From contig JAPOUM010000041.1 in the NCBI GenBank assembly GCA_026708645.1, positions 141,880 through 205,879 on the forward strand: 64,000 nt of DNA, given 5' to 3'. Of this stretch, positions 43,024-52,796 are shown one piece after another. Source of the DNA: Acidimicrobiaceae bacterium. Its GTDB lineage: Bacteria; Actinomycetota; Acidimicrobiia; Acidimicrobiales; Aldehydirespiratoraceae. A program made the position numbers and the translations under genes. Each line of letters starts with the position of its first letter. Position 1 is the first letter of the stretch. Below the pieces are notes generated by a model. That model made no database searches. It was not told the DNA's origin and worked only from the letters and a program-made list of their open reading frames with translations.

Positions 43024-44889
43024 TCAGACGCGCAGGGGGTCCACTTCTATGCGCAGACGTTCAGCGGGACGCGGCACGGCCGCCAGCAGATCCAGCAGCG
43101 GCTCGTGGCTCGGCGCCCGCAGCAGGAAGCTCCCCTCGAAGGGGCCCAGGACGTCCACACGGGACTCGTCTCGCAGATCGGCCGACTGCTCGCGCAGACC
43201 CGCGACGAACATCTCGGCGCCTGCGCCAGAGACTCTCGCTTGAGCCCCGAAAGGCGGCAGTCCTGAAGACTGGCGGCGCCGTCGCTCGCTGTCAGCCACC
43301 AAGCGCGGATCGGCTCGCACGGCTGCCTGGATCACGGGATGCTGCGGCTGGCGGGTCTGAATCACTATGCGACCCCCGGTGCTGCGAGCCCCGGCCAGCC
43401 GAGCGCCGCGGACCAGCAGCGCCAGCGCCTGCTCGGAGGCCCGCTGCCGGGCCGCCAGAAGCTCCTGATCGAAATCCAGATACACGACCAGCGCCACCGA
43501 CTCCAGCCGCCAGAGCACCGCCTCGGTGCCGATCACTATCCGCTCTGAGGCGGCTGCGTCCGTGTCGGAGCTGACCTCGCCGACCGGCTCTCCCGCCAGC
43601 GCAGCCAACTCCTCACGGGCCCGGGTCACGCCGATTCGCAGAATGCGCAGCACCGTCGACCCGCAGGCCGCGCACACCACCGGCCGTCGCTCGCTGCCGT
43701 CGGCTGCCTCCAGTTGGTCGCCGACCAGCCGCATCGGCGCCCGGCCGTCGCTGCTGCGGGCCAGTTCGCCGCATGCCCGACACGCCAGCAGCCGCCCGCG
43801 GCCTTTGCGGTTGAGCACCACAGCCACCCGTCCGTCGGCGGCGCTCAGCAGATCGCGCAAACCCTCGGCGAACAGCCCGCCGCGGACGGGATCCTCATGG
43901 CGCCGGTCGAGCACTCTGACCTCGGGCCAGCCTGCGATCTCGGCTCTGCGGTCGAAGGTCGCCAGCTCGCCGGCCTGCAAGGCTTCCAATGTGGGCGCCG
44001 GCGATGTCAGCACCGTCGGGGCTGACACGCTGCGGGCCCGCTGAAGCGCCACCTCACGGGCATGCCAGGTGGGCGCCTGCTCGCTCTGCAAGCTCTCGGA
44101 GTGCTCGTCGATCACCACCACCGCAGCCAGACGCGGCATCGGCAGCCAGACCGCGGTCCGTGTGCCGACCACGGTCGCCCCGGCCGCGGCGACAGCCCAA
44201 TCGTCGAAGCCTCGAGCCACTCGCACTCCGCGTCTCCGCAAGCCTGCCGACAGCCGGCGCACCTGCTCCAAGCCGGGGGCGATGATCAACGCGTCACCGC
44301 AGCGAACGGCGGCTTGAGCCACACCGAGAGCATCATTCGCAGGAGGGCAGCGCAGCACAGTCACAGCACCGGGGCGACCGAAGAGGTCGTCGAAGCTGCC
44401 GTTCTGATCTGAGGGCAGCGTGGGCGCCGGGGTTCGGGACGACTGCGGCGCCTTCACCTGGGCCGGCGCCCGCACCTCATCGCGACGGCCTCGGTTGCTA
44501 GCAGTCATCCCAGGTCGCGATGGCTTGACTTGGGCCGGCGCCCGCACCACCCGCGGCGGTGAAGCGGTTCGCAACAGCGACACCGTCCTGCCGGCCCAGC
44601 GCCGAGCAGCCCATTCGGCCAGTTTCAGCACCTCAGCAGGCGGCCCCATGCCGACGAGCTGCGCCAACGGCTGGAGCTCGATTCCCGGCGTCGGCTCGGC
44701 GTCCACCTCGACCACCCAGGCCCGCAGACGCCTGCCACCGAGATTGACTCGCACGATCGAACCGACCTGCAGCCGTTGGGCCCTGCCGTCGGCGTGCCAA
44801 GCTTCGGGCACCACGTAGTCGAAGGTCTTTTCGAGGCGCACCACGTCGGGCAGCACCCGCACCACCGTCACCCGCCCGGCGCGGCTCAC
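43024..44889 (-). CDS. priA: PriA-like primosomal protein, actinobacterial helicase-dead type
   Basis: Probable primosomal protein N' involved in replication restart. The N-terminal 3'-DNA-binding domain (VVRLEKTFDYVVPEAWHADG, GSIVRVNLGGRRLRAWVVEV) is clear, but the Walker A lysine motif is absent and the DEEH box reads DEHSESL, as is usual for actinobacterial PriA. Only four zinc-type cysteines (CRACG and CAACG) remain. Near residue 130 an in-frame 72-bp duplication repeats VRAPAQVK. The start is uncertain: GTG at 44887-44889 is proposed; upstream sequence up to metK has no ATG. Confidence 0.88.
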   Translation of the reverse strand: MSRAGRVTVVRVLPDVVRLEKTFDYVVPEAWHADGRAQRLQVGSIVRVNLGGRRLRAWVVEVDAEPTPGIELQPLAQLVGMGPPAEVLKLAEWAARRWAGRTVSLLRTASPPRVVRAPAQVKPSRPGMTASNRGRRDEVRAPAQVKAPQSSRTPAPTLPSDQNGSFDDLFGRPGAVTVLRCPPANDALGVAQAAVRCGDALIIAPGLEQVRRLSAGLRRRGVRVARGFDDWAVAAAGATVVGTRTAVWLPMPRLAAVVVIDEHSESLQSEQAPTWHAREVALQRARSVSAPTVLTSPAPTLEALQAGELATFDRRAEIAGWPEVRVLDRRHEDPVRGGLFAEGLRDLLSAADGRVAVVLNRKGRGRLLACRACGELARSSDGRAPMRLVGDQLEAADGSERRPVVCAACGSTVLRILRIGVTRAREELAALAGEPVGEVSSDTDAAASERIVIGTEAVLWRLESVALVVYLDFDQELLAARQRASEQALALLVRGARLAGARSTGGRIVIQTRQPQHPVIQAAVRADPRLVADSERRRRQSSGLPPFGAQARVSGAGAEMFVAGLREQSADLRDESRVDVLGPFEGSFLLRAPSHEPLLDLLAAVPRPAERLRIEVDPLRV

Positions 44890-44975
44890 AGGCTCAGCAG
44901 CAGGCGCCGGCCGGCTCAGAGGAGAGCGCTGATAGTCGGGCTCCTCTATGTCGAGGTGCCCTTGAACGCCGGGGT

Positions 44976-46157
44976 TCAGAGCCCCAGCGCCGACTTCAGG
45001 TCGTCCAGGCGACTGGTATTCTCCCAAGTGAACAGCCCGCCTCGTGGCTCGCGGCCGAAGTGTCCGTAGCTGGCGGTCGGCGCATAGATGGGATTCAGCA
45101 GCCCCAGCTCCGCCACGATGGTCGCGGGACGCAGATCGAACACCTCTCGCACCGCGGCCTCGATCCGCGAGCGGTCCACGGTCTCGGTGCCGAAAGTGTC
45201 CACCATCAACGACACCGGCTCGGCTTTGCCGATGGCGTAGGCGACCTGCAGCTCGCAGCGTGCGGCCGCGCCCGCGGCGACGATGTGCTTGGCCGCCCAG
45301 CGGGCTGCGTATGCCGCTGAGCGGTCGACTTTGGAGGGATCCTTCCCCGAGAAGGAGCCGCCGCCGTGGCGAGCCGCTCCCCCGTAAGTGTCGACGATGA
45401 TCTTGCGGCCGGTCAGTCCTGCGTCGCTTTTGGGCCCGCCATGCTCGAACTTCCCGGTCGGGTTGATCAGCACCTTGTAGTCGTCGTCGGCGAACTGCGG
45501 GCAGTGCTCGGCGATCGCCGGCTCGATGATCTGCTCGATCACGTCGGGGCGGATCATCCGGTCGCGGTCGATTCCTTTGGCGTGCTGGGTCGACAGCAAC
45601 ACGGTGCGCAGCCTCACCGGACGCCCGTTCTGATACTCCAGCGTGATCTGGGTCTTGCCGTCGGGCCGCAGATACGGAATGGTCTGCTGCCTGCGCACCT
45701 CGGCATGGCGTTCGGTCATCCGGTTGGCCAGATGGATGGGCAGCGGCATCAGTGTGTCGGTCTCGTCGCAGGCGTAGCCGAACATCATCCCTTGGTCGCC
45801 TGCGCCCTGATCATCGAGCTGCCCTTCGCTGCGGTCCACCCCCAAGGCGATGTCGGGCGACTGCTCACCGACGGCCACCACCACTCCGCAAGTGTCGCCG
45901 TCGAATCCGTAGGCGGGGTTGTCGTAGCCCGCGGCCCGGATGGTGCGACGCACGATGGCGGGGATCTCCACGTAGGCCTCGGTGCGGATCTCGCCAGCCA
46001 CCACCGCCAGACCGGTGGTGAGCAGAGTCTCGCAGGCGACGCGACTGTGCTTGTCGCCAGCGATCAACGCGTCGAGCACTGCGTCCGATATCTGGTCGGC
46101 CAGCTTGTCGGGGTGGCCTTCGGTAACCGACTCCGACGTGAACAGGTGGCCGCTCAC
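44976..46157 (-). CDS. metK: S-adenosylmethionine synthase
   Basis: MetK makes S-adenosylmethionine from methionine and ATP. The 393-residue sequence begins with a GTG-encoded [20 protein letters not shown] and includes [16 protein letters not shown] and the P-loop-like [19 protein letters not shown]. The start overlaps the coaBC stop as GTGA (46154-46157). Complete and canonical in length. Supplies SAM for the many methyltransferases in the window. Confidence 0.98.
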   Translation of the reverse strand: MSGHLFTSESVTEGHPDKLADQISDAVLDALIAGDKHSRVACETLLTTGLAVVAGEIRTEAYVEIPAIVRRTIRAAGYDNPAYGFDGDTCGVVVAVGEQSPDIALGVDRSEGQLDDQGAGDQGMMFGYACDETDTLMPLPIHLANRMTERHAEVRRQQTIPYLRPDGKTQITLEYQNGRPVRLRTVLLSTQHAKGIDRDRMIRPDVIEQIIEPAIAEHCPQFADDDYKVLINPTGKFEHGGPKSDAGLTGRKIIVDTYGGAARHGGGSFSGKDPSKVDRSAAYAARWAAKHIVAAGAAARCELQVAYAIGKAEPVSLMVDTFGTETVDRSRIEAAVREVFDLRPATIVAELGLLNPIYAPTASYGHFGREPRGGLFTWENTSRLDDLKSALGL

Positions 46158-47395
46158 TGTGAAGCTCCGGCGGGTGTCTCCGCACGCTCCGCCGCTAGCA
46201 GCGTCTCGACGGTGTCGAGAACGGCGCGGGCTGCTTGTTGTTTGGTGGTGAGGGACACATGATGCCGCGTCCCGTCGTTTGTGTACATGACTACCTCGTT
46301 GGTGTCGTGGCCGAAACCGACATTGTCTTTGGACACGTCGTTGGCCACGATCATGCCCAGATTCTTGCTGCGCAGCTTGGCGAGCGCGTTGGCTTCGAGA
46401 TCCTCGGTTTCAGCGGCGAACCCGACCAGCACCTGGCCGGGCGGCTTCGCGGCGCCGAGAGCCGCCAGAATATCGCGGGTGGGCGCCAACTCGAGCGTCG
46501 GCACGCCTCGACCTTTCTTGAGTTTGCCGCCGGCCGGGTTCACCGGACGGAAATCGGCAACCGCGGCGGCCATGACCACCACGTCCGCGCCGGGCGCCTC
46601 CATCTCCACGGCCGCGGCCATCTCAGCGGCTGTCTCGACGGTCACCGCCCGCACACCGGCCAGGCAGGCGGACGGTTCAACGGACGGCTCGGTGGTGACC
46701 AGCACCACCTCGGCGCCGCGGGCCGCGGCTTCGACGGCGACGGCGGCGCCCTGTTTGCCCGATGAGCGGTTGCCCACGAAACGCACCGCGTCTATCGGCT
46801 CGCGGGTTCCGCCCGAGGTGACCAGCACCCGCCGGCCGGCCAGGCTCGGAGGCGTCAGCGCCGCCGACACGGCGGCCGCTATCTCGGCGGGGTCGGCCAT
46901 CCGGCCGGCGCCGACGTCGCCCCCGGCGAGCGGGCCTTCGACCGGTCCCACCATGATCACGCCGCGTTCAGACAGTGTGGCGATGTTGTCTTGCACCGAC
47001 GGCTGCTCCCACATCTCGGTGTGCATGGCGGGCGCCAGGATCACCGGCGCCCTGGTGGCCAGCAGAGTGGCGGTGAGCACGTCGCCGGAGCGTCCGTTGC
47101 GCAGATCCGAGATCAGCCGCGCCGTCGCCGGGGCCACCACTACCGCTGCTGCTCTCTGGCCGAGGCCGGTGTGGGGGATCGCCGTCGGCGGGTCGTCCCA
47201 CAGCGACGTGACGGCAGGCTCAGAAGCCAAGGCCGTGAAAGTCGCCGCGCCGACCATTCTTTGCGCGGATTCTGTGAGCACCGGCACCACACGGGCGCCG
47301 TCGCCCACCAGCAGCCGGCACAACTCGGCGGCCTTGTATGCGGCGATGCCGCCGGTCACGCCGAGCACGACGCAGCGATCTCGTACCGCGCTCAT
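46154..47395 (-). CDS. coaBC: bifunctional phosphopantothenoylcysteine decarboxylase/synthase
   Basis: CoaBC carries out two steps of coenzyme A synthesis. The N-terminal flavin-dependent decarboxylase ([39 protein letters not shown]) is followed by the CTP-dependent synthase ([50 protein letters not shown]). 413 residues. It overlaps rpoZ by ATGA and metK by GTGA, a tight three-gene operon. Confidence 0.97.
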   Translation of the reverse strand: MSAVRDRCVVLGVTGGIAAYKAAELCRLLVGDGARVVPVLTESAQRMVGAATFTALASEPAVTSLWDDPPTAIPHTGLGQRAAAVVVAPATARLISDLRNGRSGDVLTATLLATRAPVILAPAMHTEMWEQPSVQDNIATLSERGVIMVGPVEGPLAGGDVGAGRMADPAEIAAAVSAALTPPSLAGRRVLVTSGGTREPIDAVRFVGNRSSGKQGAAVAVEAAARGAEVVLVTTEPSVEPSACLAGVRAVTVETAAEMAAAVEMEAPGADVVVMAAAVADFRPVNPAGGKLKKGRGVPTLELAPTRDILAALGAAKPPGQVLVGFAAETEDLEANALAKLRSKNLGMIVANDVSKDNVGFGHDTNEVVMYTNDGTRHHVSLTTKQQAARAVLDTVETLLAAERAETPAGASQ

Positions 47396-47790
47396 GACTC
47401 AGAGGTCTGCCGCGGGCCCTCCGGGTCGCTGACGTCTTGCAGGTGGGCGCCGTCGGGATTGTCGACGCCGACGAGCTGCGAGCCTTCCGACAGCGGGTCT
47501 GTGGTCTCGTCTGCGCCGGCGAGATCGCCGAGCTCCGCTTCGGGGTCGACCTCGATCATTTCGATCTTGCCGGCCGCGATCTCCTCAAGGGCGATCGAGA
47601 GCGGCTTGACCGCGGTGGAGATCACCTGAGGCGGCACGGCGGCGCCGATGCCGCCGCCGAGCTGGCCGAGATAGTTGGTGATCTCCCGGCTCCTCATGGC
47701 GGCCAGAGTGACAAGCACAAACTTGGATTCTGTCCGGCCGATGAGCTCCTCGATCGAGGGGGTCATCATCGTGTCGTGGCCATGCGCCAT
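47392..47790 (-). CDS. rpoZ: RNA polymerase omega subunit
   Basis: Omega helps assemble beta' into RNA polymerase. The conserved part is MTPSIEELIGRTESKFVLVT, AAMRSREITNYLGQLGGGIG and KPLSIALEEIAAGKI, residues ~9-85. The remaining ~45 residues form an acidic tail (DPEAELGDLAGADETTDP). In many actinobacteria gmk precedes rpoZ; here the upstream neighbour is glmS and no gmk is seen. Confidence 0.95.
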   Translation of the reverse strand: MAHGHDTMMTPSIEELIGRTESKFVLVTLAAMRSREITNYLGQLGGGIGAAVPPQVISTAVKPLSIALEEIAAGKIEMIEVDPEAELGDLAGADETTDPLSEGSQLVGVDNPDGAHLQDVSDPEGPRQTSES

Positions 47791-47888
47791 GGAACGCTCC
47801 GTCAGGTCGCCCGATACGTGCTCTCAACCTAGCAGCGGTTGGCGCGCCACGGACAAAGACCGCTGCCAGTGATCCAGCCGGCGATCCG

Positions 47889-50800
47889 CTACCAGCGGTC
47901 GGCCAAGTCCGAGACGGGCGCCAGGAGCAGATCCTCGGTGCTGATCTCGCCGAGACGCTCGAGGCGGAAGACGGGCTCGGTCTCGGTGACCTCGTCGCGC
48001 AGGGCCGCGAAACGGTCCTGATAGCCCTCCAGCACGCTCTTGGCCGCCTGCGGGGACAGCCGTTGCCTGAAACGCACGTGCAGCAAGGTGATGCCTGTCG
48101 CCTGACGGTCTTTGACTTCGGGCACCAGCACGATGGTGCGCCCGTCGGAGCGGCCCCGAGCCACTCGAACCTGCCGCAGGGTGGCGACGAGACGCTTGCT
48201 GCCCCGCAGGGCCGGGTCTGCCTCGGTGCGGGAGACCAGCGTCGCCGCGACGCCGCCCCGGTCGGCGACGTGCAAAGTGGCTGCAGTCGATTCGAGGTCT
48301 CCGCAGATGCTGTAGCGGATGAAACCGGTGATCTCCTCGACCGCGGGATCCAAGGCGGCCAGCGTGCGAAGCGTCCGATAGCTGAGCTGATGACGCGGCG
48401 CGCCGGCGTCCAGAGCGGCGCGCGGCAGCGGCAACTCCAGCAGGGACTCCTCGGCGCGGCTGATCCCGACCGTCACCGTCTTGGCCTGGTGGCGGACTGC
48501 GTCGATCGGGCGGGTCAACTCGTCGATGGCCACGGTGAGCGCGGCCACGAGATCCTCCAGGACCACCGAAGGGGCGCCCGCCTTGCCTCGCTCCAGTTCG
48601 TAGGCGTCGAGCGAGGCGATCCCCAGGGCGTAGCGGTAGACTGAGGCCAGCTCTGTGGCTGCGCCGGCTTGGAGGCAGCCGTCGTAACAGCCTTGGCGCA
48701 GGCCCTGCAGGAAGCTTTGCGCGGCGCCGCCGATGCGGTCGCCCAGGTTTCGCAACAGTTCATGGCCGCTCCGGCCTGCGGCGCCGTCTTGTAGCGCTGC
48801 CTGCACGGCGGCGCGGGTCTCGCGCAGCGGTTGCGCCAGTTCGTCGACGGCCAGCGCCGACTCGTAGCCGAAGAGGTGCCCCGCCATGGCGGCCAGCACG
48901 AAAGCCAGCTCAGGCGACTCGACAGCCGGGACGACGACGACTTCCGCCGCGTCAGCGAAACGCGCGGTGCTGTCGCGAGTGCCGCCGTCGGTGAGGCGGG
49001 CTGTGCTCGCTGCACCGCCGGAGAGGTTCGTTGTGCTCGCTGTGCCGGCGACTCGGACGGTGTCGCTGGTGGTGATGACTATGGGCACGGCTTTGTGCGC
49101 TCGGAAAATCGACACCTCTTTGGACACGTCCTCGGCGGTCGAGCCCGACAAACCGGCGGCGCACACCAGAATCAGCGGCTCGGCTGAAAGGTCTATGTGC
49201 TTTTTGTCCTCGGTGGCGTCGACGGCGACGGACTTGTAGCAGAGCTCCGAAAGCTTGATGCGCACCTCTTCGGCGGCCACTTGGTTGATGCCGTTGCCCA
49301 CCACCGCCCAATAGGTGCGTCCCGTGACATGGCGGCGGACGATCTCGGCTATCTGATCACGCAATGCCAGCACCTCGGTCATCTGCGCGGGCAACTGCCG
49401 CAGCGAGGCCAACAGCCGCCGGCGCCTTCGCTGATTGCGGGACTGCTTGCTCGACGCTCGGCCGTGTTGCCGGCTCGGAGCGTTGTGACCGTCTTCGGAG
49501 GAGGCGACCGCCCCGGCGCCGCTGCCGGGCGCGTCCAAGGCGTCGGCCAATGCGACGGACAGCAGCAACCCGGCCGCCACCTGCGAATAGAACGCTTTGG
49601 TGGAGGCCACGCTCATTTCCACGTCGCGTCCGTCGGAGGTGTAGAGCACGCCGTCGGCTTTAGTGCAGAGGTCGCTGTTGCGGCGGTTGACGACGGCGAT
49701 CACCGACGCGCCCCGGCGGCGTGCCAGGTCCACAGTGCGGTTGGTGTCGGTGGTGGTTCCCGACTGGCTGACGGCGACGACGAGCGTGTCGCTCATGTCG
49801 GCTCGCAGCCCGAAACCCGACAGCTCGGTGGCGACTGCGGCGCTCAACTGCAACCTCGGTTGCGACTTCGGCGAGTCCGGGCCGTGCTGTTGATCCAGTT
49901 CCTGCTCGAGGAAGCAGATCAAGCTGCGGGCGGCCACCGCTGCGGTGCCCTGACCGATGGCGATGATCTTGGATATCTTCCCTCGGGCCAGCCTCTCGAC
50001 TATGCGACGCGGCAGAACCTCGTCGCCCAGCCTGACAGCGAGCTGGGAGTCGTCGAGACGCGAGTCGTCAAGTTGCGAGTCATCGAACCGCGAGTCGTCG
50101 CCTCGATGTTGTGGAGAACTCTCTCCTGTAGGGCTCTCTGCGTCATGCTCGGCGGCGACGATGCGGCCTCGCAGGGTTTTGCGGAATGACTCGGGCGACT
50201 CGCTGATCTCTTTGAGCAGGAAATGACGGAAACCGCGACGGTCGATGTCGCGGGTGGTTATGCCGGCAGCGGCGAACTCGTCGGGGGACACGGGCAGCGG
50301 CGTCGCGTCGTAAGCGAACCTCTCCACGGCGCCGAGGTCGCCGGCGCTGCGACGGTCCAGCACCACGATCTGGCCTCGGCCTCCGAGGGAGATCCCGTCG
50401 GGCTCGCCTTCAGCGTCATCGGTCTGCGGGTCGGATCGGGCGGCCTCGGTTTCTCCATCCATCCGCAGAAAGAGGCCGGCTTGCTCCACCAGCCCGTAGG
50501 GCTCGCTGGCCACCACGTAGGCGTCCTCGGCAGCGCCGACGTAGAGAGCCTGTCCGCTGCCCCGCAGCGCCAGCATCAGCTTGTCGGGATGCGCCGCCAC
50601 TTGGCCGACCACAGCGACGGAGCCGTCCAGTCCGACCGCGCACCGGCGGAAAGCCTCAACGACCGGCGCCAGGCCGCGACCCGCCGGCGGCCGGTGCTCC
50701 CCCGGCGCCGAGCCCGTGCGCAAGGCGTCAACGACCGGCGCCGAGCTGCGACCGGAGTCGGCTTCGGGCTGCCCGTCCATGGGCGGATTCGCCAGATGCG

Positions 50801-51842
50801 CCGCCCACAAAGCCGGGATCACTTTTGCGTCCGTCGTGATGCCGGGATGTATCGACAGGCCGTGCTGCGCCCGCAGGCTGGCGTGGTTGTCGACGTCGCC
50901 GTTGAGCGCGACGACGGCGTAGGGGGCTGAGCCCGCTGCGGCGGCGCGGCCTCGCACGTCGACGTCTTCGGCGAGTTCGGAGTTGATCGGATGCGCGTTG
51001 GCTTCGTTGATCATGCCCACGCTGGCCCAGCGAGTGTGCCCCAGCACCGTCACCGAGGCGCTCTCGCTGCGGAGCGCCGCCGCCAGCAGTTCGTCGGCGG
51101 CGACCGCGGAGCGCAGCACCGCGGTGTTGTCCCCCAGCTCACCTATCTCGGCCGCGGCTTTGTAGACGAAGCTCAAGCAGCCGTCGACCCAGCGGACCGA
51201 GCCCGAACAGAAGAGAGGGTCCGCGCCCCGCTGCGACAACGCCGCGGCCGGCATCGCATCGGCAGGGTCCAGTCCGTGGCCGTCTACCAGCACATGCAGC
51301 CCGGCAGAGTCGCGGCCGCGCACTTCGAGGCGGTCTATCGCGGCGAGCGCCACCTGAATGCACCAGAACGCTTCCAGCGCGGCGTCGCCAGGGTTCGCCC
51401 CGGCGAGGCTCGCGACCGCTTCGAAGGTTCTCAGCCGGTCGTGGCTGACAGCCCACAGAGCGTCTTTCACCTCGACGAGGGCTGAGTTGACCGCTTCGGC
51501 TCGCTGATGCTGCGAACGGTCCAGGCAGCGCTCCACGATCTGCACCTGCTGCTGGGCTTCGCTCAGCAGCGATGAGACCATCTCCGGCACTGCCTTGCCG
51601 GCCAGAACCCCGCGGAGACCGGCTGTGCCCGCCAGCAGCCGGTCGGACCGTCTCAGATACTCGGCCGCCGCGGCGATGCCGGAGGCCAGATCTGCGACGG
51701 CCGGGGCTGTCGAAGCCCGCTCGGCGTCCGCCGCGAGATCCCGCAGCGCTGACACTGCCAGCCTCAGCGGCGCTTCGATGTCCGCCGCTTCAGGGGCAGG
51801 TCGCCGTGAAGCGCGTCCGATCACCGCAACAATGCCGCACAT
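47889..51842 (-). CDS. glmS: oversized glutamine--fructose-6-phosphate aminotransferase
   Basis: GlmS converts fructose 6-phosphate and glutamine to glucosamine 6-phosphate for wall synthesis. At 1317 residues it is about twice the usual ~610. Cys2 nucleophile (MCGIVAVIG) is kept, but a ~145-residue helical insertion separates it from RGRDSAG (175-181); LGHTRWASVG (267-276) and LNGDVDNH follow. Two SIS domains start near 620 (AIGQGTAAVAARS) and 850 (VVGNGINQVAAEEV). The C-loop with catalytic Lys appears as IDAVRHQAKTVTVG (~1110-1125), followed by ~190 extra residues of unknown fold. It also holds Asp/Ser repeats (DDSQLDDSRLDDSQL) and an in-frame 72-bp duplication near 50657/50729. Confidence 0.88.
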   Translation of the reverse strand: MCGIVAVIGRASRRPAPEAADIEAPLRLAVSALRDLAADAERASTAPAVADLASGIAAAAEYLRRSDRLLAGTAGLRGVLAGKAVPEMVSSLLSEAQQQVQIVERCLDRSQHQRAEAVNSALVEVKDALWAVSHDRLRTFEAVASLAGANPGDAALEAFWCIQVALAAIDRLEVRGRDSAGLHVLVDGHGLDPADAMPAAALSQRGADPLFCSGSVRWVDGCLSFVYKAAAEIGELGDNTAVLRSAVAADELLAAALRSESASVTVLGHTRWASVGMINEANAHPINSELAEDVDVRGRAAAAGSAPYAVVALNGDVDNHASLRAQHGLSIHPGITTDAKVIPALWAAHLANPPMDGQPEADSGRSSAPVVDALRTGSAPGEHRPPAGRGLAPVVEAFRRCAVGLDGSVAVVGQVAAHPDKLMLALRGSGQALYVGAAEDAYVVASEPYGLVEQAGLFLRMDGETEAARSDPQTDDAEGEPDGISLGGRGQIVVLDRRSAGDLGAVERFAYDATPLPVSPDEFAAAGITTRDIDRRGFRHFLLKEISESPESFRKTLRGRIVAAEHDAESPTGESSPQHRGDDSRFDDSQLDDSRLDDSQLAVRLGDEVLPRRIVERLARGKISKIIAIGQGTAAVAARSLICFLEQELDQQHGPDSPKSQPRLQLSAAVATELSGFGLRADMSDTLVVAVSQSGTTTDTNRTVDLARRRGASVIAVVNRRNSDLCTKADGVLYTSDGRDVEMSVASTKAFYSQVAAGLLLSVALADALDAPGSGAGAVASSEDGHNAPSRQHGRASSKQSRNQRRRRRLLASLRQLPAQMTEVLALRDQIAEIVRRHVTGRTYWAVVGNGINQVAAEEVRIKLSELCYKSVAVDATEDKKHIDLSAEPLILVCAAGLSGSTAEDVSKEVSIFRAHKAVPIVITTSDTVRVAGTASTTNLSGGAASTARLTDGGTRDSTARFADAAEVVVVPAVESPELAFVLAAMAGHLFGYESALAVDELAQPLRETRAAVQAALQDGAAGRSGHELLRNLGDRIGGAAQSFLQGLRQGCYDGCLQAGAATELASVYRYALGIASLDAYELERGKAGAPSVVLEDLVAALTVAIDELTRPIDAVRHQAKTVTVGISRAEESLLELPLPRAALDAGAPRHQLSYRTLRTLAALDPAVEEITGFIRYSICGDLESTAATLHVADRGGVAATLVSRTEADPALRGSKRLVATLRQVRVARGRSDGRTIVLVPEVKDRQATGITLLHVRFRQRLSPQAAKSVLEGYQDRFAALRDEVTETEPVFRLERLGEISTEDLLLAPVSDLADRW

Positions 51843-51896
51843 TCTCAGCTCAGGCTACAGGCGGCCTGCCTCCTGTCAGTGCTGGCACCACCCCCC

Positions 51897-51943
51897 GAGC
51901 GGCTTCAGGCTGGCACCACCGATCCCTGGAGCGGCTTCAGGCT
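51897..51943 (-). repeat. short duplication of the engB 3' end
   Basis: GAGCGGCTTCAGGCT occurs at 51897-51911 and 51929-51943 (32-bp period); the right copy contains the engB stop codon. GGCACCACC is also repeated in the same unit. It lies in the 94-nt gap between glmS and engB. Confidence 0.5.
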
Positions 51944-52530
51944 CGCAGCAGTGCCGCCAGCAGCGTTCGAAGCTCGGATATGCCGCCGCCTTTGGCCGAA
52001 CTGGTCCAGACGACGGCGCCGCGTTCAGCGCCGAGCCTGTCAGTGAGCTCTCGGCGTCGTGCGCCTTGTCGGGCCGGACGAACCTTGTCGAGCTTGGTGG
52101 CGACGTAGGTCACCGGCAGCTCCAGACTGTCGAGCCAGGCGACCGTGTCTAGATCCAGGCGGGTGGGCCCGATCTCTGCGTCGATGAGATGCAGCACGCC
52201 TCGCAGCGGCGCCCGGTGAGCGAGATAGCTCTCGGCCATCGCGCTCCAGCGGGCCTGCTCGGTTTTGGACGCCTTGGCGTAGCCGTATCCGGGGAGGTCC
52301 ACCAGCCAGCGGCCTGATCCCTCGGCGCCTAACTCGAAGGCGTTGATCAGCCGGGTGGCGCCCGGGCTCTTGGAGGTGCGGGCGAGCTGTTTGCGCTGAG
52401 CCAGCGCGTTGATCAGCGAGGACTTGCCCACATTGGATCTCCCCACCAGCGCGATCTCAGCGTCGTTGGCGGGCATCTGCGCGGCCTGCGAATACGAAGC
52501 CACGAAGCGCAGGTCCAGCGGCCCAGGCAC
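51937..52530 (-). CDS. engB: ribosome biogenesis GTPase EngB (YsxC/YihA)
   Basis: A 197-residue TRAFAC GTPase needed for 50S maturation. G1 is LVGRSNVGKSSLINAL (~29-44), G2 includes SPGATRLINAF, G3 VDLPGYGYAKAS, G4 ATKLDKVR and G5 TSSAKGGG. The GTG start at 52528-52530 matches the family beginning LRFVASYSQAAQMP. Length normal. Confidence 0.96.
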   Translation of the reverse strand: MPGPLDLRFVASYSQAAQMPANDAEIALVGRSNVGKSSLINALAQRKQLARTSKSPGATRLINAFELGAEGSGRWLVDLPGYGYAKASKTEQARWSAMAESYLAHRAPLRGVLHLIDAEIGPTRLDLDTVAWLDSLELPVTYVATKLDKVRPARQGARRRELTDRLGAERGAVVWTSSAKGGGISELRTLLAALLRA

Positions 52531-52596
52531 CGATTCAGGCTACAGCCGGCCACCACGACGACTGGGAGTGCTTAGCCGGTGTCGTAGGCTCGCGGG

Positions 52597-52773
52597 ATGG
52601 GCTTGGTGGTGCTGGCACATCAGGGCGGCTGGGACGAGGCGCTGCTCGTGGCCGGGCCTCTGCTCGTGTTCGCCGGCGTCGTGTGGAGCGCCAAACGGCG
52701 AGCCGTCAAGCAGGCGGGCCTGCAGCCGGAGTCGCAGGCGCCCGCCAATGAAGACGGCGGCCGGGCCGGCTGA
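52597..52773 (+). CDS. small single-span membrane protein
   Basis: A 58-residue ORF: MGLVVLAHQGGWDEALLVAG, then a hydrophobic span PLLVFAGVVWSA ending in KRRAVKQ, then a polar tail. One transmembrane helix with positive residues just after it predicts an N-out, C-in topology. Similar short proteins with a GGWDEALLV start occur in actinobacteria as far as I recall; function unknown. It sits alone between the divergent engB and the convergent murA end. Confidence 0.65.
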   Translation: MGLVVLAHQGGWDEALLVAGPLLVFAGVVWSAKRRAVKQAGLQPESQAPANEDGGRAG

Positions 52774-52796
52774 GAGGGCGGACGCTGTTGGCGCCC

